Below are positions 37,405 through 45,811 of a DNA stretch of 64,000 nt, piece after piece. The notes under the pieces are model-generated. The model was not told where the DNA came from. It did not search any database and saw only the letters and a list, made by a program, of their open reading frames with translations. A program made the position numbers and the translations under genes. This DNA is from an uncultured Polaromonas sp. (GTDB taxonomy: Bacteria > Pseudomonadota > Gammaproteobacteria > Burkholderiales > Burkholderiaceae_C), in NCBI GenBank assembly GCA_937863225.1, contig CALMEI010000039.1:124001-188000 (forward strand). The letters run 5' to 3'. Position 1 is the first letter of the stretch. Every line of letters begins with the position of its first letter.

Positions 37405-38862
37405 TTAAATGCCCCAATGCGGGATGTGGTGTGAACCTAAGGACACGGCAATGTTCTTGGGTTCCAGAAATACTTCGTAGCTCCAGGTGCCGCCCTCGCG
37501 GCCAGTGCCACTGGCCTTGGTGCCGCCAAAAGGCTGGCGCAGGTCGCGCACGTTCTGGCTGTTGACGAAGCACATGCCGGCCTCTACCGCGGCGGCCACA
37601 CGGTGGGCCTTGCCAAGGTTTTCGGTCCAGACATAGCTCGACAACCCATACTGGATGTCGTTAGCCTGGCGGATGGCATCCGCCTCATCAGTGAAGGGAA
37701 TCAGGCAAGCTACGGGACCAAAAATTTCTTCTTGGGCAATGCGCATGCGGTTGTCCACATCGGCAAACACGGTAGGGCGCACAAAGTTGCCTTTTTGCAG
37801 GTGACCGGGCAGATCGGGTGTCTCCAGGCCACCGCACAGCAGCGATGCGCCCTCTTTGCTGCCCAACTCAATGTAGCTGCGCACCTTGGCCAGATGGCCT
37901 TGGCTGATCATGGGGCCAATGATGGTTTTTTCGTCCAGCGGATCGCCCACGGTGATGCGCTTGGCGCGGTCGGTGAACTTGGTTGCAAAGTCGGCATAAA
38001 TGCTCTTTTGCACCAGTATGCGGCTCCCTGCGGTGCAGCGCTCGCCGTTGTTGCTGAAGATCATGAAGATGGCCGCATCGAGAGCGCGAGCCAGATCGGC
38101 ATCATCAAAGATGACGAATGGGCTCTTGCCACCCAACTCCATGCTGAACTTTTTTAAACCTGCGGACTGCACAATGCGATTGCCGGTGGCGGTGGATCCG
38201 GTGAATAAAATCGCGCGCACATCGGGGTGCGAACACAGGGGTTCACCCGTCTCTTTGCCGTAGCCATGCACCACATTGAGAACACCTGCCGGTACGCCCG
38301 CCTCGAGCGCCAGCTCGCCCAGTCGTGCAGCTGTCAAAGGTGAGAGTTCACTCATCTTCAGCACGGCCGTGTTGCCGAAAGCCAGGCAGGGCGCCACTTT
38401 CCAGGTCGATGTCATGAACGGCACGTTCCACGGACTGATTAGAGCGCACACACCGACTGGGTGAAACAGCGTGTAGTTCAGGTGCGTGGGCGTGGGGTAG
38501 GTGTGACCATCGACCCGCGTGCACATTTCGGCAAAGTAGGAAAAGTTGTCAGCCGCACGGGGTACCAGTTGTTTGCCAGTCTGGCCTATGGTCTGGCCGG
38601 TGTCTTTCGTCTCTGTCTGCGCAATATCGGGCACATGCTTGGCAATCAGTTCGCCCAGGGTGCGCATGATTTTGGCGCGCTCGGTTGCAGGCCGGCCAGC
38701 CCAGGCGGGAAAAGCATCTTTGGCGGCCTGCACCGCAGCATTGACGTCAGTGGCAGTGCCGCTGGCGACTTCGGCCAGCACATCTTGCGTGGCCGGGTTG
38801 ACCGTCTCGAAATAGTGGCTGCCTGCGACAGACTTGCCGTTGATCAGGTGATCGATACGCAT
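37405..38862 (-). CDS. hpaE: 5-carboxymethyl-2-hydroxymuconate semialdehyde dehydrogenase
   Basis: 485 residues of the aldehyde dehydrogenase superfamily. It has PVGVCALISPWNVPFM, FTGSTATGNRIV, the catalytic Glu in MELGGKSPF and the catalytic Cys in NNGERCTAGSRI. It oxidises the semialdehyde from HpaD with NAD. It is GC-rich and highly similar in text to enterobacterial HpaE. It follows hpaG2 by 17 bases. Confidence 0.95.
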   Translation of the reverse strand: MRIDHLINGKSVAGSHYFETVNPATQDVLAEVASGTATDVNAAVQAAKDAFPAWAGRPATERAKIMRTLGELIAKHVPDIAQTETKDTGQTIGQTGKQLVPRAADNFSYFAEMCTRVDGHTYPTPTHLNYTLFHPVGVCALISPWNVPFMTSTWKVAPCLAFGNTAVLKMSELSPLTAARLGELALEAGVPAGVLNVVHGYGKETGEPLCSHPDVRAILFTGSTATGNRIVQSAGLKKFSMELGGKSPFVIFDDADLARALDAAIFMIFSNNGERCTAGSRILVQKSIYADFATKFTDRAKRITVGDPLDEKTIIGPMISQGHLAKVRSYIELGSKEGASLLCGGLETPDLPGHLQKGNFVRPTVFADVDNRMRIAQEEIFGPVACLIPFTDEADAIRQANDIQYGLSSYVWTENLGKAHRVAAAVEAGMCFVNSQNVRDLRQPFGGTKASGTGREGGTWSYEVFLEPKNIAVSLGSHHIPHWGI

Positions 38863-38879
38863 GGTGGTTTCTTTCTCAA

Positions 38880-39647
38880 TTAGCGGTTGAAAGTGGCGTC
38901 ACTGACGATGGTGTTGACCAGGCGGCCGATCCCGTCAATTTCTGTCACGACTTCATCGCCGACATTGACGTTCACCACGCCGTCGGGCGTACCAGTCAAG
39001 ATGACGTCACCGGGCGACAAGGTCATAAAGCTGCTGAGATATTCAATCAGCGTGGGAATGTTGGAGATCAAGTCCCGGGTGTTGCCCTGCTGCGTGACCT
39101 TGCCATTGACCAAGGTGCGCAGTGCCAGGGCGTGTGGATCGGGCACATCGGCAGCATCCACCAACCAGGGGCCAAGCACAGTGCTACCATCGCGGTTTTT
39201 AACCCGCAGGTTGGGCCGGTAGTAATTTTCCAGGTAGTCGCGGATGGCGTAGTCGTTGGCCACGGTGTAGCCCTTCACATACTGCATGGCTTCCTCGCGC
39301 TTCACGTTCTTCGCGGTGCGTCCGACCACCACCGCCAGCTCGCACTCGTAGTGCATGAAAACCACGTTCTCGGGGCGCCTTGTTTGGGCGCGGTGACCAA
39401 TCAAAGAGCTGCTGCTTTTCAGAAAAGCCAAGGGTTCATCCTGTGACGTGACGGTGAGTTCTTTGGAGAGTTCTTTGACATGGTCGGCGTAGTTGAGACC
39501 CAATGCAATGATGGTACCAACCTCGAAGGGGGGAAGCCACACAACAGCGTCTTCCGAGAGCACGCGCCCATCGGCCAACTGCAACCCGGCCGGGTGCTTA
39601 CAGGCATGGTGGATGGCGCCGCCGTAAGCAACTCTTGCGCGTTTCAT
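38880..39647 (-). CDS. hpaG2: HpaG C-terminal type isomerase/decarboxylase
   Basis: 255 residues of the fumarylacetoacetate hydrolase (FAH) fold: FEVGTIIALGLNYADHVKEL, then the metal-binding EXE region in YECELAVVVGRTAKNV and ILTGTPDGV. In E. coli HpaG is one fused protein; here it is split into two genes with a 4-base overlap to hpaG1. This half is usually the decarboxylase/isomerase partner acting after HpaF. Confidence 0.92.
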   Translation of the reverse strand: MKRARVAYGGAIHHACKHPAGLQLADGRVLSEDAVVWLPPFEVGTIIALGLNYADHVKELSKELTVTSQDEPLAFLKSSSSLIGHRAQTRRPENVVFMHYECELAVVVGRTAKNVKREEAMQYVKGYTVANDYAIRDYLENYYRPNLRVKNRDGSTVLGPWLVDAADVPDPHALALRTLVNGKVTQQGNTRDLISNIPTLIEYLSSFMTLSPGDVILTGTPDGVVNVNVGDEVVTEIDGIGRLVNTIVSDATFNR

Positions 39648-40327
39648 GCCATCACCTCCGCAGCCAAGACGTTCTCAAGCTGGCCGATACCATCCACGGT
39701 GATGGTGACCCGCTGACCCGCACGTGCCCGCGGGCTGCCGGCGGCTACGCCTATACTCAGAATGCCGCCCGGGCGCAGGGTCATGAAGTCGGTGCCATCG
39801 GCCAGCAGCTGCGCAACCGGACGGATTAGTCCTGTAGTGCTGCTGCGCTGTACAACCTCGCCGTCCAGTGCAACAGTAATTTCGACCGCATTCGGGTTGG
39901 CTAACGCTTCGCGGGGTACTGCGATTGGTCCTATCGGGCAGAAAGTGTCTCGGCATTTGAATCGCATAGAAGGCCGGTAATATGACGCATGCGGCACGCT
40001 GATGTCGTTGACGATGGTGTAGCCCGCCACAAAGTTCATTGCATCCGCAACACTCACTTTGCAGGCGGTACGGCCTATCACAACACCCAACGCAGCGCCG
40101 ATTTCCAGCTCAGGCGCATCTGCAGGGACTACCACCACATCTTCATGTCCGACCCAAGTGTTGCGTGGCTTGATATACAACACCGGCGCAACTGGCGGTA
40201 CTTTATATGGCACGGTATTCACTTGAGCCCCAAGCGCTGCAAGAGCATCACGGTGGTTCAACAAGGTGCCGTATACGGTGCGGTACTGTTTATGCGTTAA
40301 TAAGGAAATTAAATTCAGGTTCAACAT
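39644..40327 (-). CDS. hpaG1: HpaG N-terminal type isomerase/decarboxylase
   Basis: 227 residues, FAH fold: APVLYIKPRNTWVGHEDVV, LEIGAALGVVIGRTA and MTLRPGGILSIGV. It is the first gene of the hpa operon; the ATG at 40327 is 65 bases from the palindromic operator and 207 bases from the divergent hpaR start. It pairs with hpaG2 to make the two-subunit version of HpaG. Confidence 0.92.
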   Translation of the reverse strand: MLNLNLISLLTHKQYRTVYGTLLNHRDALAALGAQVNTVPYKVPPVAPVLYIKPRNTWVGHEDVVVVPADAPELEIGAALGVVIGRTACKVSVADAMNFVAGYTIVNDISVPHASYYRPSMRFKCRDTFCPIGPIAVPREALANPNAVEITVALDGEVVQRSSTTGLIRPVAQLLADGTDFMTLRPGGILSIGVAAGSPRARAGQRVTITVDGIGQLENVLAAEVMA

Positions 40328-40391
40328 ACCATTGCAATAGGGTTGAAGTTTATTGTTTTTTAGTACTTGTTGTATGATGTCGTCTATTAAA

Positions 40392-40409
40392 TCACTAATA
40401 TATTAGTGA
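40392..40409. promoter_or_regulatory. perfect 18-bp palindrome, probable HpaR operator
   Basis: TCACTAATATATTAGTGA is a perfect palindrome in the 206-base gap between hpaG1 (minus) and hpaR (plus). MarR-type regulators bind such AT-rich palindromes; HpaR is known to repress the hpa meta operon in E. coli. The assignment to HpaR is inference. No other repeat of this kind was seen in the cluster. Confidence 0.65.
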
Positions 40410-40533
40410 GTCAAATAATTTGTATTTAGAAATGTACTTGTGACTACTGCTTCACCGCATTGCGCTGGTGAAAGGTGATATTTTCTTTGAACTGATTATC
40501 AATATTCACATTTTTGTAAGGATCTAAATCAGC

Positions 40534-40995
40534 ATGGTTGCAACATTTAGGCACCGAAATTTGCCGCAACTGCTACTTCAGTCGCGTGAAGAGTTGATGC
40601 AGCGATTTCGACCACTGCTCAACAAAAATGGTATCTCAGAACAACAGTGGCGGATTGTTCGTGCTTTATTGGATGCTGGTGAACTCGAACCGCGTCAATT
40701 AGGCGAAATGTGCTTGATTTCAAGCCCCAGCATTGCAGGTGTACTGACTCGTATGGAGGACTCAGGGTTGATTGAACGTCAGCGTATGCCGCATGATCAA
40801 CGTCGAGTCAAAGTCACCTTAACGGTAAAAGCGAAAAAACTGGCAAAAAACTTAACGCCTCACATTGAACAACAATATCAGGCGTTGGAAAAGACACTGG
40901 GGATTCAGCAGCTGCAAAGTGTTTATGACGCTTTAGACACTTTGTTGAAGAATATGGAAAATTTAAATGAAAAAAGCCCCGACGATTGCTCGTAA
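40534..40995 (+). CDS. hpaR: MarR-family repressor HpaR
   Basis: 153 residues. The winged helix is shown by NKNGISEQQWRIVRALLDAGELEPRQLGEMCLISSPSIAGVLTRMEDSGLIERQRMPHDQRRVKVTLTVK, which is the typical MarR fold. The position, divergent from the hpa operon, and the similarity to HpaR (starts with RNLPQLLLQSREELMQRFRP) support repression of the pathway, relieved by a homoprotocatechuate-type ligand. The start has AAGGA nine bases upstream. The 3' end overlaps a hairpin that is mostly a terminator for the tRNA on the other strand. Confidence 0.9.
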   Translation: MVATFRHRNLPQLLLQSREELMQRFRPLLNKNGISEQQWRIVRALLDAGELEPRQLGEMCLISSPSIAGVLTRMEDSGLIERQRMPHDQRRVKVTLTVKAKKLAKNLTPHIEQQYQALEKTLGIQQLQSVYDALDTLLKNMENLNEKSPDDCS

Positions 40996-41001
40996 GGGCT
41001 T
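40974..41001 (-). terminator. rho-independent terminator (tRNA-Asn side; also end of hpaR)
   Basis: AAGCCC and GGGCTT arms close a 15-base loop; on the minus strand they are followed by a run of six T. It lies 19 bases after the 3' end of tRNA-Asn, and also overlaps the last codons of hpaR on the plus strand (followed there by TTGATTTTG), so it may serve both genes. Confidence 0.7.
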
Positions 41002-41019
41002 GATTTTGTTTGAAATTCT

Positions 41020-41095
41020 TGGCTCCTCAACCTGGGCTCGAACCAGGGACCTACGGATTAACAGTCCGGCGCTCTACCAACTGAGCTATTGAGGA
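41020..41095 (-). tRNA. tRNA-Asn (anticodon GTT)
   Basis: 76 bases including an encoded CCA. The acceptor arms TCCTCAA and TTGAGGA pair fully, the D-loop is AGCTCAGTTGGTAGAGC, the anticodon loop is CTGTTAA, and the T-arm is GGTTCGA. The sequence is nearly that of other bacterial tRNA-Asn. Confidence 0.97.
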
Positions 41096-41147
41096 ATAAG
41101 CCTTAAATTATAGCCTGATTTTGCTTGTCTTTTTCGATTTTTACACG

Positions 41148-43343
41148 TCAAAGTGCAATTTGCAGCGCGACACGCAAGGTTCTGGGCGCACCAGGGAACA
41201 AATAACTGTGACCGAATTGGTATGGCGATTCTTTGTGGTAGCGCTTGTTCAGAACATTGTCCACGCCCAATGTCCAAGTGGTTTTAGACTGGGCTATTTG
41301 CATGTCGTAACTGGCAGCCAAATCAAGGCGTGTCCATGCGGGGAGCACGATGCTGTTATCAGGCAGTACGGCGCGTTTGCCTTCATGTGACAAATGTGCG
41401 CTCAAAAGCAAACCTGGTACGTTGGCAATTTTGTAACTGCCATTGAATCGCAATATCCAGTTGGGTACATTGGTCGGGCGCAAGCCATTTTGCGATGCGT
41501 CAATCGTGCTGCCTTGTCGTTTGGCGTTGATCATGGTTACGCCGGCATCGATGTGCCACGGCTGTGTGACGCTGGCTGCAGGTGTGGCTGCGGTGAATTC
41601 AAAACCACTGTGCTTGGCAGTACCGTCAATTTGGCGAAGGCAAGAGCCTGCCACATCACAGTCACCCAAATCACCCGAGACGGGGCGGTTGATGTTGAAG
41701 TAAGCAGCAGACCAACGCAATTGTTCACTGTTTCCTTTCATCCCTAATTCAAATTGCTTGGATTTCAGCGTCGGTAACACTGCGCCTGCATTGGTATAGC
41801 GGGGCAGGTTGGCCACCACTTCAGATTCCACCCCTTGACCATAGCTGGCATATAACATGTGTGAGGGATTGATTTGGTAACTTGCTGCAACCCAAGGAGT
41901 GACAAAATTGGCATCGTAACGGGTTTCATTGTTGCCATCTGTGCGAATACTTTCGCGATGCAGTCTTGAATATCGCAGACCTGTCCATGTCGTGAATGTG
42001 GGTGTCCAACTGATCGCATCAAATGCCGATAATTCGGTGCTGCGTTCATTGCGATTGGTGCTGGGTGTGGTCAAACTCGGATCGGCAGTGGCTTCAGACA
42101 GGGCATTCAAATTACCCATACCCGCATAGTTGTAGGCTTGGCTGTTTAAAGTGTCGCGTGCTTGGGTTTGTAGCAAACCAACACTGAGTTTGTGTTTGAT
42201 GCTGCCTGTATCGATTTCGCCTTTGATCTGCAACTGTGCGGCGCTGGTGCGACGACGTTCATTTTCACTGCGGTAATCGTACAAATCAAAATCGCCATTG
42301 GGGCAAAATCGGTCGGTGTAATAGTCCACACCATTGGCGTCTGTGCAACCGAAAGGGAAGGCGGCGCGGTCATGCGATTTTAAGTGTTGTGTGCCTGCTT
42401 GGGCAGACCATCGCCATTGTGAATTGATGGCCTGTTCAAATTTCAATGAACCCGTGATGCCTTCTAACACCACCGGCTGTGACCATGATTGGCTGTTGAT
42501 ATTGAGGTGGTTGTTGACCTCTGGCAAGGTGTTGCCAGTCAAACTCACACCCGGCACACTGGGCTGGGTACGGCGCGAATATTCAAAATCGGCTTCCAAA
42601 ATACTGTCTTTGTTGACGCGCCAATCGGCAGCAACTGCCAATAACTGACGATTGCCTTTTGCCTTGGGTGTGTAGTGGTCAATTTTTTCAGCAACCGCAT
42701 TGATGCGATAGCCAAAATCTTTGTTGTTACCAAATCGGCCACCCAAATCAACAGCACCTTGCAAGCTGCCGTGGCTGTTGCCTTCTATGCGAATAGTGCG
42801 GACATCGTTTTGCGTCGGGCGTTTCATCACGTAATTGACCAAACCGCCTGGCGCACTGGTGCCGGCTTGGATGCCACTGGTGCCTTTGAGGATGTCAACT
42901 TGCGCTTTGTTTTCCAATGGAATAAAGGTTTCTGCGTTGATGGGCAAGCCTTCACGGCGGTAGTTTTATTTGTTGTCAATCACAAAACCGCGCATGGTGG
43001 CATAGTCCCAGTAGCCCGCAGCGTTGTAGGCATCGCTGACCGATGCGTCAAACTGATTCAAATCAGACAAGCGCTTTGCACCGATGGATTCAAGTTGTTT
43101 GCTGGTGACAACATTGGCGCTGATGGGGGTGCGTGACAATGGTTCATCGCTCAAACTTGTGAACTCAGATCCATTAGCGCTGTCTGTCACAAGAACCGTT
43201 TTGAGCTGGCTTTCTTTGGCATTGTTCTGGTTTTGAGCGAGCGCTACAGTGGTTTGAAATGCTATTAATATAATAGCACTGTAGGCAATAAATATGCAGG
43301 CTAGAGGTCTAAAACCTATAAATTTTTGATGAAATGGTGCCAT
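41148..43343 (-). pseudogene. TonB-dependent siderophore-type receptor with one premature TAA (codon 126)
   Basis: One reading frame of 731 codons broken only by TAA at 42966-42968. The start at 43343 (MAPFHQKF) fits; a longer frame runs into the riboswitch. The signal-peptide core (CIFIAYSAIILIA) is encoded by repeat copy R10. The plug domain reads LSRTPISANVVTSKQLESIGAKRL, then MRGFVIDNK, stop, NYRREGLPINAETF, with GTSGIQAGTSAPGGLVNY; the C-terminal strand ends LRVALQIAL. Homologous receptors of the FhuE type have the same context without a stop, so a single base change, such as TAT or TAC to TAA, would explain it. Upstream is a TPP riboswitch, which suggests a thiamine-related ligand; both the ligand and functionality are inference. 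Confidence 0.8.
43261..43306 (+). repeat. interspersed element, copy R10, in the receptor signal peptide
   Basis: Forward on the plus strand, so reverse to the receptor gene: GCTATTAATATAATAGC, then ACTGTAGGCAATAAATATGC, then AGGCTAGAGG. Read on the minus strand it encodes LACIFIAYSAIILIA. Confidence 0.85.
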
Positions 43344-43410
43344 AACGTCTTTACAAAGGTTACAGCAGGTCGGCTTGCGGTCAAGGCATTGAAACCCTGA
43401 CTTCTGCAAT

Positions 43411-43503
43411 GCTTCCCTGCGCGAGGATTACCTCAATCAGGTTCAAAGGGACTTTCTCAGTCGCAGTACAAGGTGGATAACCTGTGCTGCAACACCCCTA
43501 GCG
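43411..43503 (-). promoter_or_regulatory. TPP (thiamine pyrophosphate) riboswitch
   Basis: On the minus strand: AGGGGTGTTGC near the 5' end, then CTGAGAAAGTCCC and CCTTTGAACCTGATTGAGGT, then AATCCTCGCGCAGGGA. CTGAGA, the ACCTGAT core and the closing CGCAGGGA are the conserved THI-box elements in correct order. It lies upstream of the TonB receptor start (68 bases) and downstream of the MATE gene stop. TPP binding would reduce expression of the receptor. Confidence 0.95.
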
Positions 43504-43571
43504 AATGGTCACTTGCGAATTCAAGTGACCTGTGTGAATTCTACTGCAACCCAACAAATAGGTGTGATGCG

Positions 43572-44975
43572 TTAAATTGGGCGCAGTGTTTTTTTCTTCC
43601 AAACCAGTCGGTAGTAAGCGGTTTGCATCAGCAACATGGCCGTGAACGCAATGGGAAAACCGGCCCAAATACCGGGCAAACCGTAGCGTTGGTTGAGAAG
43701 AGTCGCAACCGGAATCAACACACCGCCAAGCGCAAACATGGTAATGATGGTAGGGAACAACACCGTGCCGCTGGCACGCATGAGCCCAGACAAAACCATC
43801 GCCATGCCAAACACAATATTGCCCCATAGCATGATGTGCAACAGCAATTGCGCCGTTTCAACCACTGCAGGATCGGTGATGAACAAGCCAATCATGGCAC
43901 GTGAAAAGATGTAGCCCAATATCACCAGTGCACCCGTCAGCACCAAATTCAAAGTGATGCCGGTTTTGGCAATGTGCCCCAAAGCAGTTTGTCCTCGCCC
44001 TGCGCCTATGGCTTGCGCGCCTAATATCGACGCTGCGATGGCAATCGATATTGCGGGGAACTGCACATAGTTCACAATTTGTATCACTGCACCATACGCA
44101 GCGGTCGCCTGCGACCCGTGTCCGTTAACCAACGACAAAACAGCCAACTCGGCCAACGCCATGGTGACAATGGTGATGCCAGAGGGCAATCCCAGGCGCA
44201 ATACTTTGGGCATCAGTTCTTTGTTAAAGCGCAGTGTTTGCAAAAAATCGGCATGTGGCGCCAGTGGGTGTTGACCTTGTGCAAACTGCTTGTGAATCGG
44301 TCTGCGTAAATGCCATACGGTCCAAGTGATGGCAATCACAAAAGCCATTAATGTGGCATAGGCGCTGCTGCGAATGCCCAACATGGGCAATCCACCCCAG
44401 CCACGAATCAAAGCGGGTGTCAGCACCATGCCAACCAATGTTGAAATCAGCAATGTCAGCATCGGAGTTTTGCTGTCGCCCACGCCGCGTAGCATGGAAG
44501 TCATCAGTAAAAATACATACACACATGGCGCACCTACAAACATGATGCGTGCATAAGTCACCGTGTCCGGCAAAATATCAGCAGGTGTTCCCAACGCACG
44601 AAGAAGAGGCTCAGTGAATGCACTACCCAAGATGGCCACCACAATTCCCAAGCTCATGCCCACTAACAGGGTACTGCCCGCAATGGCTTTGACCCGCGCA
44701 GTGTCTTTTGCGCCCCACGCTTGCCCAATCAATACCGAGGCCCCGGTACCTAAGCCAATGTTGAATGCAATGGTGAAGAAAAGTACCGGAAAAAAAGCCG
44801 ACACCGCCGCCATGGCGCTGACCCCTAGCATTTGACCCAAATAAATGTTGTTGACAGTACCCGAAAGACTTTGCAACAAATTGCTCAAAATCATGGGCAC
44901 CAAAAAGATGGTATAGGTCTTCCACAGCGGTTTGGGAGTTGGTTGTGCTGTTATCTGTGGGGTCAAGTTGTTCAT
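43572..44975 (-). CDS. MATE family efflux protein
   Basis: 467 residues with about 12 membrane segments in two halves, each starting with the MATE pattern (LVPMILSNLLQSLSGTVNNIYLGQMLG, LRLGLPSGITIVTMALAELAVLSLVNGHG). It exports organic compounds by sodium or proton antiport. Its start overlaps the DUF2239 gene stop by 4 bases, so the two are co-transcribed. It ends 69 bases before the TPP riboswitch, so it is not controlled by it. Confidence 0.9.
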   Translation of the reverse strand: MNNLTPQITAQPTPKPLWKTYTIFLVPMILSNLLQSLSGTVNNIYLGQMLGVSAMAAVSAFFPVLFFTIAFNIGLGTGASVLIGQAWGAKDTARVKAIAGSTLLVGMSLGIVVAILGSAFTEPLLRALGTPADILPDTVTYARIMFVGAPCVYVFLLMTSMLRGVGDSKTPMLTLLISTLVGMVLTPALIRGWGGLPMLGIRSSAYATLMAFVIAITWTVWHLRRPIHKQFAQGQHPLAPHADFLQTLRFNKELMPKVLRLGLPSGITIVTMALAELAVLSLVNGHGSQATAAYGAVIQIVNYVQFPAISIAIAASILGAQAIGAGRGQTALGHIAKTGITLNLVLTGALVILGYIFSRAMIGLFITDPAVVETAQLLLHIMLWGNIVFGMAMVLSGLMRASGTVLFPTIITMFALGGVLIPVATLLNQRYGLPGIWAGFPIAFTAMLLMQTAYYRLVWKKKTLRPI

Positions 44976-45610
44976 ATTTTGTCGATAAATGCATCAGCTA
45001 GTAGCTTGAAGAGATGGGTTTGCACGTCGATAGGCCAGCTCGCGATGGTAGCTGCAAATTCCATTTGCTTTCCTGCAAAAAGTGCTCGACTGGCTTCTTC
45101 AAAATGCGCTTGGTGCCCAGCTATGGTTGACATAAATTTGTAGCCTGCATTTTGTGACATACGTACCCGGTCAGCTGATTCTGATGATAACCTAGCTACT
45201 TCAACCAGCTTGCGCAACGCGACGGATGCACCCCCAGTTTGTGATGCCAGCCATTCCCAATGGCGTGGTAATAGGGTTACTTCACGCGCCACCACACCCA
45301 GTTTAGGTCGGCCTGGGCCTTTATTGGCCATGGGTTCAATAGTGGATTCTGTTTCTATCTTTGTGCTTATCGAATCAAGCTGTTGCGCCATTAAATTAAA
45401 CTTATTGGTAAAACTTTCGACCGAACCTCGCCAATCCAATTCAATGACCTCGCTGGTCTGGTCGTTGAAAATTAAAACAGCTTCGTGCGAGTCGTTGGCA
45501 GCAGAGTCATCCATAGCGTTTTTAACTTGCAAAGCTACATCACGTAAAGTGCCTGCAGCAATGCAATGATTGCCTTTAAAAGCGGTACAGAGGGTGTTTG
45601 ACCAGGCCAT
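44972..45610 (-). CDS. DUF2239 family protein
   Basis: 212 residues matching DUF2239: TAFKGNHCIAAGTLRDVA, VIELDWRGSV, GPGRPKLGVVAREVTLLPRHWEWLASQTGGASVALRKLVEVAR. It is cytoplasmic and its function is unknown; the basic GRPKLG motif resembles AT-hook or DNA-contacting segments. It is the first gene of an operon with the MATE gene. Three related motifs lie in the 75 bases upstream. Confidence 0.85.
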   Translation of the reverse strand: MAWSNTLCTAFKGNHCIAAGTLRDVALQVKNAMDDSAANDSHEAVLIFNDQTSEVIELDWRGSVESFTNKFNLMAQQLDSISTKIETESTIEPMANKGPGRPKLGVVAREVTLLPRHWEWLASQTGGASVALRKLVEVARLSSESADRVRMSQNAGYKFMSTIAGHQAHFEEASRALFAGKQMEFAATIASWPIDVQTHLFKLLADAFIDKI

Positions 45611-45612
45611 AA

Positions 45613-45686
45613 TATTATCCGGATAAAAAATAAAACCGAATTATACCCGGATATAAATTACTTGATTGAATTTATACGGATAAAAT
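45613..45686 (-). promoter_or_regulatory. three TTATnCCGGATA-type sites upstream of DUF2239-MATE
   Basis: ATTATCCGGATAAAA (45613-45627), TTATACCCGGATATAAA (45641-45657) and TTTATACGGATAAAAT (45671-45686) share a core TA(T)nCGGATA. The first begins two bases before the DUF2239 start codon. Repeated sites at the promoter suggest an operator; the binder is unknown. Confidence 0.5.
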
Positions 45687-45692
45687 TAAAAC

Positions 45693-45709
45693 ACACCTCT
45701 TTTAGGTGT
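45693..45709 (-). terminator. terminator of the unknown 45812-46456 gene
   Basis: ACACCT and AGGTGT arms with a 5-base loop; on the minus strand TGTTTTAATTTT follows. It lies about 100 bases after the stop of the unknown 214-residue gene. The intervening text (45727-45775) contains GCTATTAAGTTAGTAGC, which resembles only the head of the interspersed element. Confidence 0.5.
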
Positions 45710-45811
45710 CAATCATGAGCAAATAGAATGCTATTTCCCTTACCATCATTGCGTTTTTAGCTATTAAGTTAGTAGCAAACAAATGTGTAGTAAAGGTGCA
45801 GCGTTAATACA

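Noticed and set aside
45727..45775. Possible extra repeat copy between the DUF2239 and unknown genes
   Set aside because: Only the palindromic head GCTATTAAGTTAGTAGC is visible; the AGGCAATAAATAC tail is absent.
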